A stretch of 7,563 nucleotides of DNA from Planktothrix sp. UBA8402 (GTDB taxonomy: Bacteria; Cyanobacteriota; Cyanobacteriia; Cyanobacteriales; Microcoleaceae): NCBI GenBank assembly GCA_003456035.1, contig DMPJ01000250.1, positions 180 to 7,742 on the forward strand, written 5' to 3'. Numbering within the stretch: position 1 is the first letter of the stretch; every line of letters starts with the position of its first letter. Below the pieces are notes generated by a model. The model saw only the letters and a list, made by a program, of their open reading frames with translations. It searched no databases and was not told where the DNA came from. The translations under genes and the position numbers were made by a program. Positions 1-6,180 of this stretch are shown in pieces.

Positions 1-812
1 GGGAACCCGGGAACATGAATTAAAGATTGGTTTTCCACTACTAAACAGCCCTTATCACTATTAGTAATAAAAACAGAATTCACCTTTTCTCCTAACTGAC
101 GGGCGCAAACTTCTAAATCTTCGCTACCGCAGAAATGACGCACCTCATCCGCATTACAAAACAACACATCACAATATTCAGTTAAAACACTGCGAAAATC
201 ATCCCCAAACCGTTGAACTAAAAACATATCGGAAAAGGTAAACGCCACTTTTACCCCCAGGCGTTTCGACTGTTCCATCGTTTCAATACTAGCCTTGCGG
301 GGTTGGGGTGCATCCCACAAATAGCCCTCAATATAACTGTATTCACACTGACTCAAATGATCAATATTAATATCCGTCACTGATAGGGTTGTGGAAACCC
401 CCAAATTAGTACACATAGTGCGTTCTGCGTCGGGAGTTGTTAATACTAAACAGGTTCCCGTTGGCCCTTGGCTACTATCGGCGGGTTCAATTTCAAACCC
501 AATTCCGGCGGCGACCATATCCTGTTGATAAAATTCGCCATTGGTATCCATACTAACTTTACCCGAATAAATCCCCGTACCGCCACTTTGAGCGATCGCA
601 ATCATAGTATTAGCAGCAGAACCGCCACAGCGTAATTCTAAAGCATGGCTCTCCAATTGTTGCAATAATTTCCCCTGTTTAATCGTATCCATCAGGGTCA
701 TGGCGCCTCGGTTGAGGTCATGGGTTTGAATAAAATTATCCTCAACTAATGCCAAAATATCGAGGAGGGCATTTCCAACACCAAAGACATTAAAGGGTTT
801 GGGTTCTGTCAT
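1..812 (-). CDS. PfkB-family carbohydrate/nucleoside kinase (adenosine-kinase-like), C-terminus cut off by window edge
   Basis: This open frame starts at the ATG at 812-810 and reads through to base 1 without a stop, giving 270 complete codons. The protein begins MTEPKPFNVFGVGNALLDIL, the typical first strand of ribokinase/PfkB folds. It carries the N-terminal PfkB signature around residues 63-78 (RCGGSAANTM, then AQSGG), the lid and substrate region around 81-125 (SGKVSMDTNG, GPTGTC), and EGYLWDAP at 162-169, which I associate with adenosine-kinase-like members. NADEV at 220-224 is also typical. Known members have roughly 320-335 residues and phosphorylate a sugar or nucleoside hydroxyl with ATP in the cytoplasm. 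The catalytic DTxGAGD motif lies in the missing part, so activity cannot be judged. A weak purine-rich stretch (AGAAAGAA) precedes the start. The gene is divergent from the two-domain kinase at 986. The substrate could be adenosine or another sugar. The family call is firm and the substrate is not. Confidence 0.9.
   Translation of the reverse strand, partial: MTEPKPFNVFGVGNALLDILALVEDNFIQTHDLNRGAMTLMDTIKQGKLLQQLESHALELRCGGSAANTMIAIAQSGGTGIYSGKVSMDTNGEFYQQDMVAAGIGFEIEPADSSQGPTGTCLVLTTPDAERTMCTNLGVSTTLSVTDINIDHLSQCEYSYIEGYLWDAPQPRKASIETMEQSKRLGVKVAFTFSDMFLVQRFGDDFRSVLTEYCDVLFCNADEVRHFCGSEDLEVCARQLGEKVNSVFITNSDKGCLVVENQSLIHVPGF
592..599. repeat. HIP1 site GCGATCGC
   Basis: Exact HIP1 octamer inside the sugar-kinase gene. 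Together with three more copies it marks the DNA as cyanobacterial, since about 0.1 copies would be expected by chance in a window of this length. Confidence 0.9.
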
Positions 813-985
813 TGATTCTTTCTATAAAACGGTTTGAACAATTCAATTTTTGATCATAGCAAATTTTCTGTAACTTTTATTTTCAAATCCTGAGAATTTG
901 CTTTTTTCGGTGAGATAATAAAAATAATACCCAACTGATTACCCTTTCTCCCTCAAAATTCAATTCATTTTTATCTTTTTTAAAT
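813..985. promoter_or_regulatory. Divergent intergenic region with weak promoter candidates
   Basis: This AT-rich 173-bp gap separates two divergent kinase genes and must hold both start regions. For the rightward gene, an extended -10-like sequence TGA-GATAAT lies at 911-919, but no convincing -35 is seen. For the leftward gene, TATGAT on the minus strand (858-853) would give a leader of about 34 nt, again without a well-spaced -35. An inverted repeat, GCAAATT at 859-865 and AATTTGC at 895-901, has a 29-nt loop. It could be an operator or chance in AT-rich DNA. No gene, tRNA or terminator is visible. Confidence 0.3.
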
Positions 986-2527
986 ATGACTGATTCTGAA
1001 CTTCCTCGGCTGATTCAACAAATGTTAGAACCGGATTTTTATCCCCATTCGGTACAAGAACCCATTGAACTTTTACAAACTCATATTTCATTTATTCTGT
1101 TAACGGGAGAATATGCTTATAAAATCAAAAAAATAGTTGATTTTGGATTTTTAGATTATTCGACCTTAGATAAACGACGCTATTTTTGTGAACAAGAATT
1201 ACAAATGAACCAGCAACAAGCACCGGAATTGTATTTAGAGGTTTTACCGATAGTAGAAATAGGCGATAACTTTCAATTTGGAGAAAATCAAAATAATGTC
1301 GTTGAATATGCTTTAAAAATGCGTCAATTTCCTCAAGAAAATTTATTCATTAATTTATTTAATCAGGATAAATTAACTAAGCAGGAGATGGAGGATTTAG
1401 GAAATGTTGTGGCTAAGTTTCATCTCAATTGTCCCAGCAATGATCTGATTTTAAAATTTGGTATTATTGCTCAAATTCGCCATTCTATTGATGGAAACTA
1501 TCAAAAAACACAAAAATATATTGGTTGTTGTCAAACTCAAGAACAATATGAACAAACCAAACAATATACAGATAGCTTTTTTGAAACCCATGAAGCTATT
1601 TTTAAAAGTCGGATTGAAAACCGATGGATTCGAGAATGTCATGGAGACTTGCATTTAAAAAATATCTGTATTTATCATGATAAAATATTACTATTTGATC
1701 GAATTGAATTTAATCAAGAATTTCGCTTTGTAGATGTGATCTATGATGTAGCTTTTGTGGTTATGGACTTAGAAGGACGAGGACGGGCTGATTTAGGAAA
1801 TAGGTTTTTAAATACCTATATTGAACAAACCGGAGACTGGGAAGGATTACAATTATTACCCTTTTATTTAACTCGTCAAGCCTATGTCAGAGCTAAAGTT
1901 AATTCCTTAATATTAGATGATTCAGCTATTACTGAAGAACAAAAAGAAATAGCCAAACAAGAAGCCACTCAATATTATAAATTAGCTTGGCAATATACTC
2001 GCAAATCTTCAGGAGGAATCGTGATGATGTCCGGGTTATCGGGGTCAGGAAAAAGCACAACCGCCCGACAAATATCCAAACGATTAAATGCCATTCATAT
2101 TCGTTCCGATGCAGTTAGAAAACACTTAGCAAATGTTCCTCTGTATGAACAAGGAGGAGAAGAAATCTATACTCCAGAGATGACAGAAAAGACCTATAAA
2201 CGGTTATTAGAATTAGGATTATTATTAGCAAAACAAGGATTTTGGGTAATTTTAGATGCCAAATATGAGCAACAAGAACGACGGGGAGAAGTCATAGAAA
2301 CCTGTCATACCCATCAATTACCCTTACAAATTGTTGAATGTACCGCACCAATGGATATTTTACAAGAACGTTTGCAACAACGTCAAGGGGATATTTCTGA
2401 CGCAACTATTGATTTATTAACCTCTCAACGTACCACATCTCAACCTTTTACAGATTCAGAAAAAAACTATGTCACTACTATTGATACCACCCAAAATATT
2501 GATCAGCAATGGCAAAAATTATATTAA
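986..2527 (+). CDS. Two-domain kinase: APH-like phosphotransferase fused to AAA_33/gluconate-kinase-like P-loop domain
   Basis: The 513-residue cytoplasmic protein matches the fused architecture usually annotated as bifunctional aminoglycoside phosphotransferase/ATP-binding protein (COG2187 plus COG0645). Residues about 30-335 form an APH/choline-kinase-like domain. It has AYKIKK at 44-49 (candidate ATP lysine), the catalytic-loop motif HGDLHLKN at 219-226 (candidate base D221), a metal-binding-type segment LLFDRIEF at 235-242, and DVAFVVMDLE at 254-263. Residues about 343-513 form a P-loop kinase domain with Walker A GLSGSGKST at 350-358 (K356), an RSDAVRK segment at 373-379, and VILDAKY at 421-427. 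There is no signal peptide or membrane segment. The ATG has no strong Shine-Dalgarno but gives the family's usual N-terminus. The natural substrate is not known to me. Antibiotic resistance should not be assumed from the APH fold. Nothing looks broken, and the gene appears to be monocistronic. Confidence 0.88.
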   Translation: MTDSELPRLIQQMLEPDFYPHSVQEPIELLQTHISFILLTGEYAYKIKKIVDFGFLDYSTLDKRRYFCEQELQMNQQQAPELYLEVLPIVEIGDNFQFGENQNNVVEYALKMRQFPQENLFINLFNQDKLTKQEMEDLGNVVAKFHLNCPSNDLILKFGIIAQIRHSIDGNYQKTQKYIGCCQTQEQYEQTKQYTDSFFETHEAIFKSRIENRWIRECHGDLHLKNICIYHDKILLFDRIEFNQEFRFVDVIYDVAFVVMDLEGRGRADLGNRFLNTYIEQTGDWEGLQLLPFYLTRQAYVRAKVNSLILDDSAITEEQKEIAKQEATQYYKLAWQYTRKSSGGIVMMSGLSGSGKSTTARQISKRLNAIHIRSDAVRKHLANVPLYEQGGEEIYTPEMTEKTYKRLLELGLLLAKQGFWVILDAKYEQQERRGEVIETCHTHQLPLQIVECTAPMDILQERLQQRQGDISDATIDLLTSQRTTSQPFTDSEKNYVTTIDTTQNIDQQWQKLY

Positions 2528-2625
2528 AATAATCTATTGTTTGAGGTTATGAGTGTGAGAACATTAAAAATCTATAGCGGTTTTTAATCCAATTAAGTAT
2601 AGCAGATTATTCTATCTGAACGCAA

Positions 2626-2643
2626 GCGAGCGAGGACGCTCGC
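2626..2643. repeat. Perfect hairpin GCGAGCG-AGGA-CGCTCGC, dispersed-repeat type
   Basis: GCGAGCG (2626-2632) and CGCTCGC (2637-2643) are exact reverse complements around a 4-nt AGGA loop. The element is far more GC-rich than its surroundings. No T-run follows it on either strand, so it is not a standard intrinsic terminator. From memory, closely similar GC-rich hairpins ending in GCACTAC are scattered through intergenic regions of filamentous cyanobacteria. No second copy is seen in this window, so its repeat status is inferred. Confidence 0.6.
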
Positions 2644-2715
2644 ACTACTGTACTTTATGAAATTGCACATCGCTCTAGTTTTTCCCTCACCAACTATCCT
2701 GATCTCTTTCTCTTG

Positions 2716-2739
2716 CTTCGTGTCTTAGTGCCTTTGTGT
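2716..2739. repeat. Three tandem octamers of consensus CTTNGTGY
   Basis: CTTCGTGT (2716-2723), CTTAGTGC (2724-2731) and CTTTGTGT (2732-2739) follow each other without gaps, 16 bp before the GHL10 start codon. The units differ only at positions 4 and 8. The pattern resembles a degenerate short-repeat family that I recall from intergenic regions of cyanobacteria and other bacteria. If transcribed, it would form part of the 5' leader of the downstream gene. Confidence 0.55.
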
Positions 2740-2755
2740 TTCCTTCTTTATAATA

Positions 2756-4009
2756 ATGAAATCGAGCAAAAAAAGGATTTTAATTTTATCAGGAATTTTA
2801 AGTTTAATCTTATCATTGATTTTAGCGATCGCCCTTTTAATTCCGCCCACATCTTCCCAACCGATTTTAATTATCCCCCATGAAATTAGAGGAGTTTGGT
2901 TAACAAATGTCAGTAGTGGAGTCTTATTTTTCCCCTGGGGAATTAATCGCGCTTTAGATCAATTATCGCAACTAAAATTTAATACCATTTACCCCGTTGT
3001 TTGGAATCGAGGAAGCACCTTTTATAAAAGTGCTGTGGGAAAAAGAGTCATGGGTCGCTCTCAAGATTCCCTATTAAATATAACGCAATTTGGGGGAGAT
3101 ATTTTATCAAAAATTGTTATAGAAGGACACAGAAAAGGATTAAAAGTAATTCCTTGGTTTGAATATGGGTTTATGGCGCCTAAAAACTCCGCTATTGTGC
3201 AACGACATCCCGACTGGATTGCTCAAACTCAAAAAGGAGAAAAAGAGTTAGATCCTTTAAGGAATTCCGAGGATGTCTCCTATCAAACTAAAGTTAAAAA
3301 CTGGATTTTTAATCAAATTTTAGAAGCGATGACGATTCAAAATGTCTGGTTAAATCCTTTTCAGCCCCAAGTCCAACAGTTTATTGAAGATTTAATTTTA
3401 GAAGTAGTGATCAAATATAATATTGATGGAATTCAACTAGATGATCATTTCGGTCTTCCCGTTGAATTTGGCTATGATGAATATACGATTAAACTTTATC
3501 AAAAAGAACATAATGGTCAATCTCCTCCGAATAATTATTATGATCAAGAATGGCGAAGTTGGAGAGCAAGTAAAATTACTGAGTTAGTGCAAAGAATTGT
3601 TAAAAAAGTCAAAATACTAAAACCAGATTGTATTATTTCTTTATCCCCTAATCCTTATGAATATACCTATGAAACTTATTTACAAGATTGGTTAACCTGG
3701 GTAAATCAAGGATTAGTCGATGAAATTATTTTACAAGTTTATCGGGATAGTATGGTAAAATTTATTTCAGAATTAGACCATGAATCTGTACAAATAGCAC
3801 GGCGGAAAGTCCCGGTAATTATTGGATTATTAAGTGGAACATTACGCCATCCTGTACCGATGGAACAAATTGAAAAACAAATGCAAGTTGTACGCGATCG
3901 CGGCTTTGATGGAATCTCATTTTTTTATTGGGAAACCCTCTGGAGTTATTTCACTCCCGACTCCCCCCGATATCGTCGCCAAAGCTTTAAAACCTTATTT
4001 TTAGATTAA
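2756..4009 (+). CDS. GHL10 (DUF187) family glycoside-hydrolase-like protein, membrane-anchored or secreted
   Basis: The 417-residue protein starts with a basic MKSSKKR followed by a hydrophobic stretch (about 8-30), an N-terminal anchor or signal peptide with no lipobox cysteine. The rest is a TIM-barrel GHL10 domain. EIRGVWLTNV at 43-52 is the hallmark first strand, followed by NTIYPVVWN at 76-84, VIPWFEYGFMAP at 131-142, VWLNPF at 197-202, DGIQLDDHFG at 224-233, LSPNPYEY at 296-303, VDEIILQVYR at 321-330 and GFDGISFFYW at 383-392. The acidic DD at 229-230 and E136 are candidate active-site residues. The family is thought to act on extracytoplasmic glycans, possibly cell-wall related, and the exact substrate is unknown. 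The length is ordinary for cyanobacterial members. No clear Shine-Dalgarno precedes the ATG, but the signal-like N-terminus supports this start. The stop abuts the convergent gene's stop with no spacer. Confidence 0.9.
   Translation: MKSSKKRILILSGILSLILSLILAIALLIPPTSSQPILIIPHEIRGVWLTNVSSGVLFFPWGINRALDQLSQLKFNTIYPVVWNRGSTFYKSAVGKRVMGRSQDSLLNITQFGGDILSKIVIEGHRKGLKVIPWFEYGFMAPKNSAIVQRHPDWIAQTQKGEKELDPLRNSEDVSYQTKVKNWIFNQILEAMTIQNVWLNPFQPQVQQFIEDLILEVVIKYNIDGIQLDDHFGLPVEFGYDEYTIKLYQKEHNGQSPPNNYYDQEWRSWRASKITELVQRIVKKVKILKPDCIISLSPNPYEYTYETYLQDWLTWVNQGLVDEIILQVYRDSMVKFISELDHESVQIARRKVPVIIGLLSGTLRHPVPMEQIEKQMQVVRDRGFDGISFFYWETLWSYFTPDSPRYRRQSFKTLFLD
2825..2832. repeat. HIP1 site GCGATCGC
   Basis: Exact HIP1 octamer within the signal-anchor coding part of the GHL10 gene, where it encodes part of the hydrophobic segment. 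Confidence 0.9.
3894..3901. repeat. HIP1 site GCGATCGC
   Basis: Exact HIP1 octamer near the 3' end of the GHL10 gene, in the codons around R380-R382. Confidence 0.9.
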
Positions 4010-4405
4010 TTAATCCGACATTCCTAAAAATGCTTTGAGAGCGATTTTATATCTATTTCTTAACCGCCTAGAAGCCAAACCACCTTGCTGAATTTTTGCA
4101 AGAACATTAGCAGAAAAATATCCCTTTGGAATCGGGCTATCTGGAGTGATTAAACTAGCTAAATCAATAGCATCCATTTCACGAGCATACTGATAAGCCA
4201 CAACGGATTCACTTTTAATAAAATTGGGTACATCTAAACCAGGAATAAGAATACAAGAAGTTTCAGAATTACTTCTCCTGGTAGTTACATTTACAAATAG
4301 ATAATGAGTTTCAGAAGTTTGTGCAATTGCAATATAGAGATGCTGACCGTTAGGAGGTGTATTAATCAAAAAAGCATCTCCCAAATTAATGGGGATGCTA
4401 GTCAT
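4010..4405 (-). CDS. Uncharacterised 131-aa protein, partner of Panacea protein (candidate toxin)
   Basis: I do not recognise this protein as a named family. It is small and soluble, with no signal or membrane segment. The first 80 residues look beta-rich (GDAFLINTPP at 9-18, QHLYIAIAQ at 21-29, HYLFVNVTT at 34-42, SCILIPG at 50-56, FIKSESVVAYQYARE at 62-76). The C-terminal part is helical and basic (KIQQGGLASRRLRNRYK at 104-120). A small beta-barrel start beginning GDxFLI recalls PemK/MazF-like or other SH3-barrel proteins, but I see no diagnostic catalytic motif. Its ATG overlaps the end of the Panacea gene by 8 nt (ATGACTAG), and AAGGTG lies upstream as a likely ribosome site, so translation is probably coupled. 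Panacea domains are known as antitoxin modules paired with varied toxins, so a toxin role is inferred from the neighbour only. It could instead be an accessory protein without toxicity. Confidence 0.75.
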   Translation of the reverse strand: MTSIPINLGDAFLINTPPNGQHLYIAIAQTSETHYLFVNVTTRRSNSETSCILIPGLDVPNFIKSESVVAYQYAREMDAIDLASLITPDSPIPKGYFSANVLAKIQQGGLASRRLRNRYKIALKAFLGMSD

Positions 4406-4961
4406 TAAGCACCTTGTCTAAATAAGCTTCTCGAATTGCTACCTGTTGAATTTCTTGTATTTCTTCGTTACTTTTCCCAACATTTTTTAGAATATCTTCT
4501 ACTGAAATTGGAATAGCCAAACCGTGAGGATTTTGCCACTCTGGAAACCCATGATTCCACTGAGAAACATCAAAAAGATCGAGATTTCCAAAAGTTTTAT
4601 AAACCTCCTGGATAATTTCCTCCTCATCTTCACAGAGGTCTTGATTTCCTGGATCAGCTATTAAAGAAACAACAAGGTTTGTGTTAGGAGAAGAAATAAA
4701 TTTAGACCATAAAGGTAAAGCATCATCAACCGCTTTTCCTTTAATTAGATCGTAAACACTGCTAGGGACAGGGCCATAATCCATTGAAACATAATGATCA
4801 CCAGTAATCGGTTGCTCCATACGTTCTAACGCAACACGATCAGCGATGTAAAGCATCTTCAGCAAACCTAAGTATTTCATGGGTTTACCATCATGCAACT
4901 TCAAAAAAAATGCTGCGGCTTCAACAGCTTTTTCAGGATGAAAGGGAAACTGGATTGACAT
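4398..4961 (-). CDS. Panacea-domain (DUF4065, SocA-like) protein, probable antitoxin
   Basis: The 187-residue protein carries a recognisable Panacea/DUF4065 domain. Helix one is EKAVEAAAFFLK at 10-21, followed by KYLGLLKMLYIADRVALER at 29-47, the strongly typical PITGDHYVSMDYGPVP at 51-66 and SSVYDLIKG at 67-75. The later QWNHGFPEW at 134-142 corresponds to the family's conserved His/Trp helix. The domain is known from SocA, a ClpXP proteolysis adaptor antitoxin in Caulobacter, and from a large set of antitoxins that neutralise unrelated toxins. Here it is the first gene of a two-gene operon, followed with an 8-nt overlap by the 131-residue protein, which fits an antitoxin-first pair. A TATAAT -10 sits about 30 bp upstream, and no strong Shine-Dalgarno is visible. 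Full length for the family. The family is firm and the antitoxin role is inferred. Confidence 0.85.
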   Translation of the reverse strand: MSIQFPFHPEKAVEAAAFFLKLHDGKPMKYLGLLKMLYIADRVALERMEQPITGDHYVSMDYGPVPSSVYDLIKGKAVDDALPLWSKFISSPNTNLVVSLIADPGNQDLCEDEEEIIQEVYKTFGNLDLFDVSQWNHGFPEWQNPHGLAIPISVEDILKNVGKSNEEIQEIQQVAIREAYLDKVLND

Positions 4962-4992
4962 AGCAACTGTAAGAAATAACTCTTATATCTTG

Positions 4993-5020
4993 ATTATACA
5001 GCTTATTCGGTATTATGCAA
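4993..5020 (-). promoter_or_regulatory. Candidate promoter for the Panacea operon
   Basis: On the minus strand a perfect TATAAT lies at 4998-4993. TTGCAT (5020-5015, three of six matches to TTGACA) lies 16 nt before it. Transcription would start near 4986, leaving a leader of about 25 nt to the ATG at 4961. The site sits in the 68-bp gap after the kdpD stop, so the pair can be transcribed independently of kdp. I see no clear terminator for kdp in this gap, so read-through is also possible. Confidence 0.45.
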
Positions 5021-5029
5021 TTAATAAAA

Positions 5030-6178
5030 TTAGGAGGAGGAATTCAATGTTTTCTCAGCATCAATAATATGAATATCAACCCCTTTCAGGTATTTTAATA
5101 ATTGCTGAACGGGTGATCCTTTCCAAAACAATTCCCAGCGAGATTTGCGTGTATGTCCGAGAACAACTTGAGTGATATGATATTGTTGAGCAACTTGAGC
5201 GATCGCTTCCGAAACATTATAACTTTTAACCCTAAGAAACTCTCCCCCAAACTCATTAATTAAATTTTGACAAGTTTCTAACAGTAAACTTTCTTCCTTG
5301 GTTAAAAAACGTTCTGGATTTTCCACATATAACCCATATAAACGCGCTTTCATCGCATTGGCTAAACGTAACCCACGCCGGAGCAGTTGTGGTGAGTTAG
5401 AGTAAGTAGAAATACAAACTAAAACTCGCTCATGAACATTACAAAATAAAGCTTTTTCAGTGGTTTCTGCTGCGGCTTCAATATTATCAGCAACTTCGCG
5501 TAAAGCTAACTCTCGCAACGCCACTAAATGACGACGTTGAAAGAAATTTTGTAACGCTTGTTCTATTTTTTCAGGAGCATATATTTTCCCCTCTCTTAAC
5601 CGTTCTTGTAAGGTTTCTGGAGTCACATCAATCACCACAACTTGCGTCGCTTCATCCAAAAGACGATCTGGAATCCGTTCTCGAACCACAACTCCTGTAA
5701 TTTTTGCGACTAAATCATTTAAACTTTCTAAGTGTTGAATATTCACCGTTGAATAGACATCAATTCCATGATTGAGAATAATTTCTACATCTTGATAACG
5801 CTTTTCTCGGATAGAACTGGGAACATTAGTATGAGCTAATTCATCCACTAAAACTAATTGAGGTTGACGAGATAAAATGGCATCGGTATCCATTTCCCAT
5901 AGGGTTATTCCTTGATGAAAAACCGTTTTTTTAGGAATAATTTCTAAACCCATCGCTTTTTCTGCTGTTTCTTCCCGTCCATGAGTTTCTAATAACCCAA
6001 TTACAACATCAATTCCTTCTGCTTTTAATTGATGTCCTTCTTCTAACATTTGATAGGTTTTACCGACCTCAGGAGACATCCCAATAAAAATTTTATGTTT
6101 TCCTCGATTTCGAGAGGATGTTTGATAATAAGATTCAGGGGAATTCTTTTGAGTTTCAATTTCACTGCTATTAATCAT
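5030..6178 (-). CDS. kdpD: Short cyanobacterial-type KdpD: Kdp sensor domain plus USP-like domain, no histidine kinase
   Basis: The 382-residue protein matches only the N-terminal cytoplasmic part of E. coli-type KdpD (about 890 aa). KHKIFIGMSPEVGKTYQML (27-45) is the atypical Walker A region, VIGLLETHGR lies at 59-68, and the Walker B-like QLVLVDELAHTNVP is at 107-120. STVNIQHLESLND at 143-155 and RIPDRLLDEA at 168-177 are also typical. A universal-stress-protein-like domain begins at about 251 (RVLVCIS) and ends with VVLGHTRKSRWELFWKGSP at 338-356. The four membrane helices and the transmitter kinase are absent. Short KdpD proteins of this kind are known from Anabaena kdp operons, so this is probably normal rather than truncated by mutation. 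The gene starts 2 nt after kdpC ends and has no evident Shine-Dalgarno, suggesting coupling. No kdpE follows. E37 in the P-loop stands where family members usually carry glycine. Confidence 0.92.
   Translation of the reverse strand: MINSSEIETQKNSPESYYQTSSRNRGKHKIFIGMSPEVGKTYQMLEEGHQLKAEGIDVVIGLLETHGREETAEKAMGLEIIPKKTVFHQGITLWEMDTDAILSRQPQLVLVDELAHTNVPSSIREKRYQDVEIILNHGIDVYSTVNIQHLESLNDLVAKITGVVVRERIPDRLLDEATQVVVIDVTPETLQERLREGKIYAPEKIEQALQNFFQRRHLVALRELALREVADNIEAAAETTEKALFCNVHERVLVCISTYSNSPQLLRRGLRLANAMKARLYGLYVENPERFLTKEESLLLETCQNLINEFGGEFLRVKSYNVSEAIAQVAQQYHITQVVLGHTRKSRWELFWKGSPVQQLLKYLKGVDIHIIDAEKTLNSSS
5199..5206. repeat. HIP1 site GCGATCGC
   Basis: Exact HIP1 octamer in the USP-like part of kdpD, around the residues EAIAQ. 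Confidence 0.9.
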
Positions 6179-6180
6179 CG

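Larger units (their letters stand above)
2528..2755. other. Repeat-bearing intergenic region, no gene
   Basis: This 228-bp gap lies between two same-strand genes. It contains a perfect 7-bp-arm hairpin at 2626-2643 and three tandem CTTNGTGY octamers at 2716-2739, both annotated separately. The only small frame with a purine-rich site before it is a 12-codon ORF at 2549-2587 after GAGGTT, which is too short to support. No intrinsic terminator with a T-run is visible after the upstream gene. The promoter of the downstream gene must be here or further upstream, but no well-spaced -35/-10 pair stands out. Confidence 0.6.

Noticed and set aside
1451..1658. Two overlapping short ORFs on both strands (66 and 67 codons) inside the two-domain kinase gene
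   Set aside because: They lie wholly within a well-supported gene in other frames and have low-complexity, AT-driven composition and no recognisable motif.
986..2000. Aminoglycoside resistance gene
   Set aside because: The APH-like fold is shared by many kinases. The fusion and the DRIEF-type motif fit a chromosomal family of unknown substrate, and no resistance context is present.
2549..2587. 12-codon ORF with GAGG two bases before its ATG
   Set aside because: It is too short, the ribosome site is too close to the ATG, and no regulatory context for a leader peptide is visible.
2626..2643. Hairpin as an intrinsic terminator for the two-domain kinase
   Set aside because: No T-run follows the stem on either strand, and it lies about 100 bp after the stop.
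2749..2754. Perfect TATAAT just before the GHL10 ATG, as a -10 element
   Set aside because: Transcription would start within or after the start codon, no alternative downstream start keeps the signal anchor, and no -35 is present at 17 bp.
5030..6178. KdpD as a pseudogene broken by truncation
   Set aside because: The frame is clean, ends after a complete USP-like domain, and short KdpD is the known form in cyanobacterial kdp operons.
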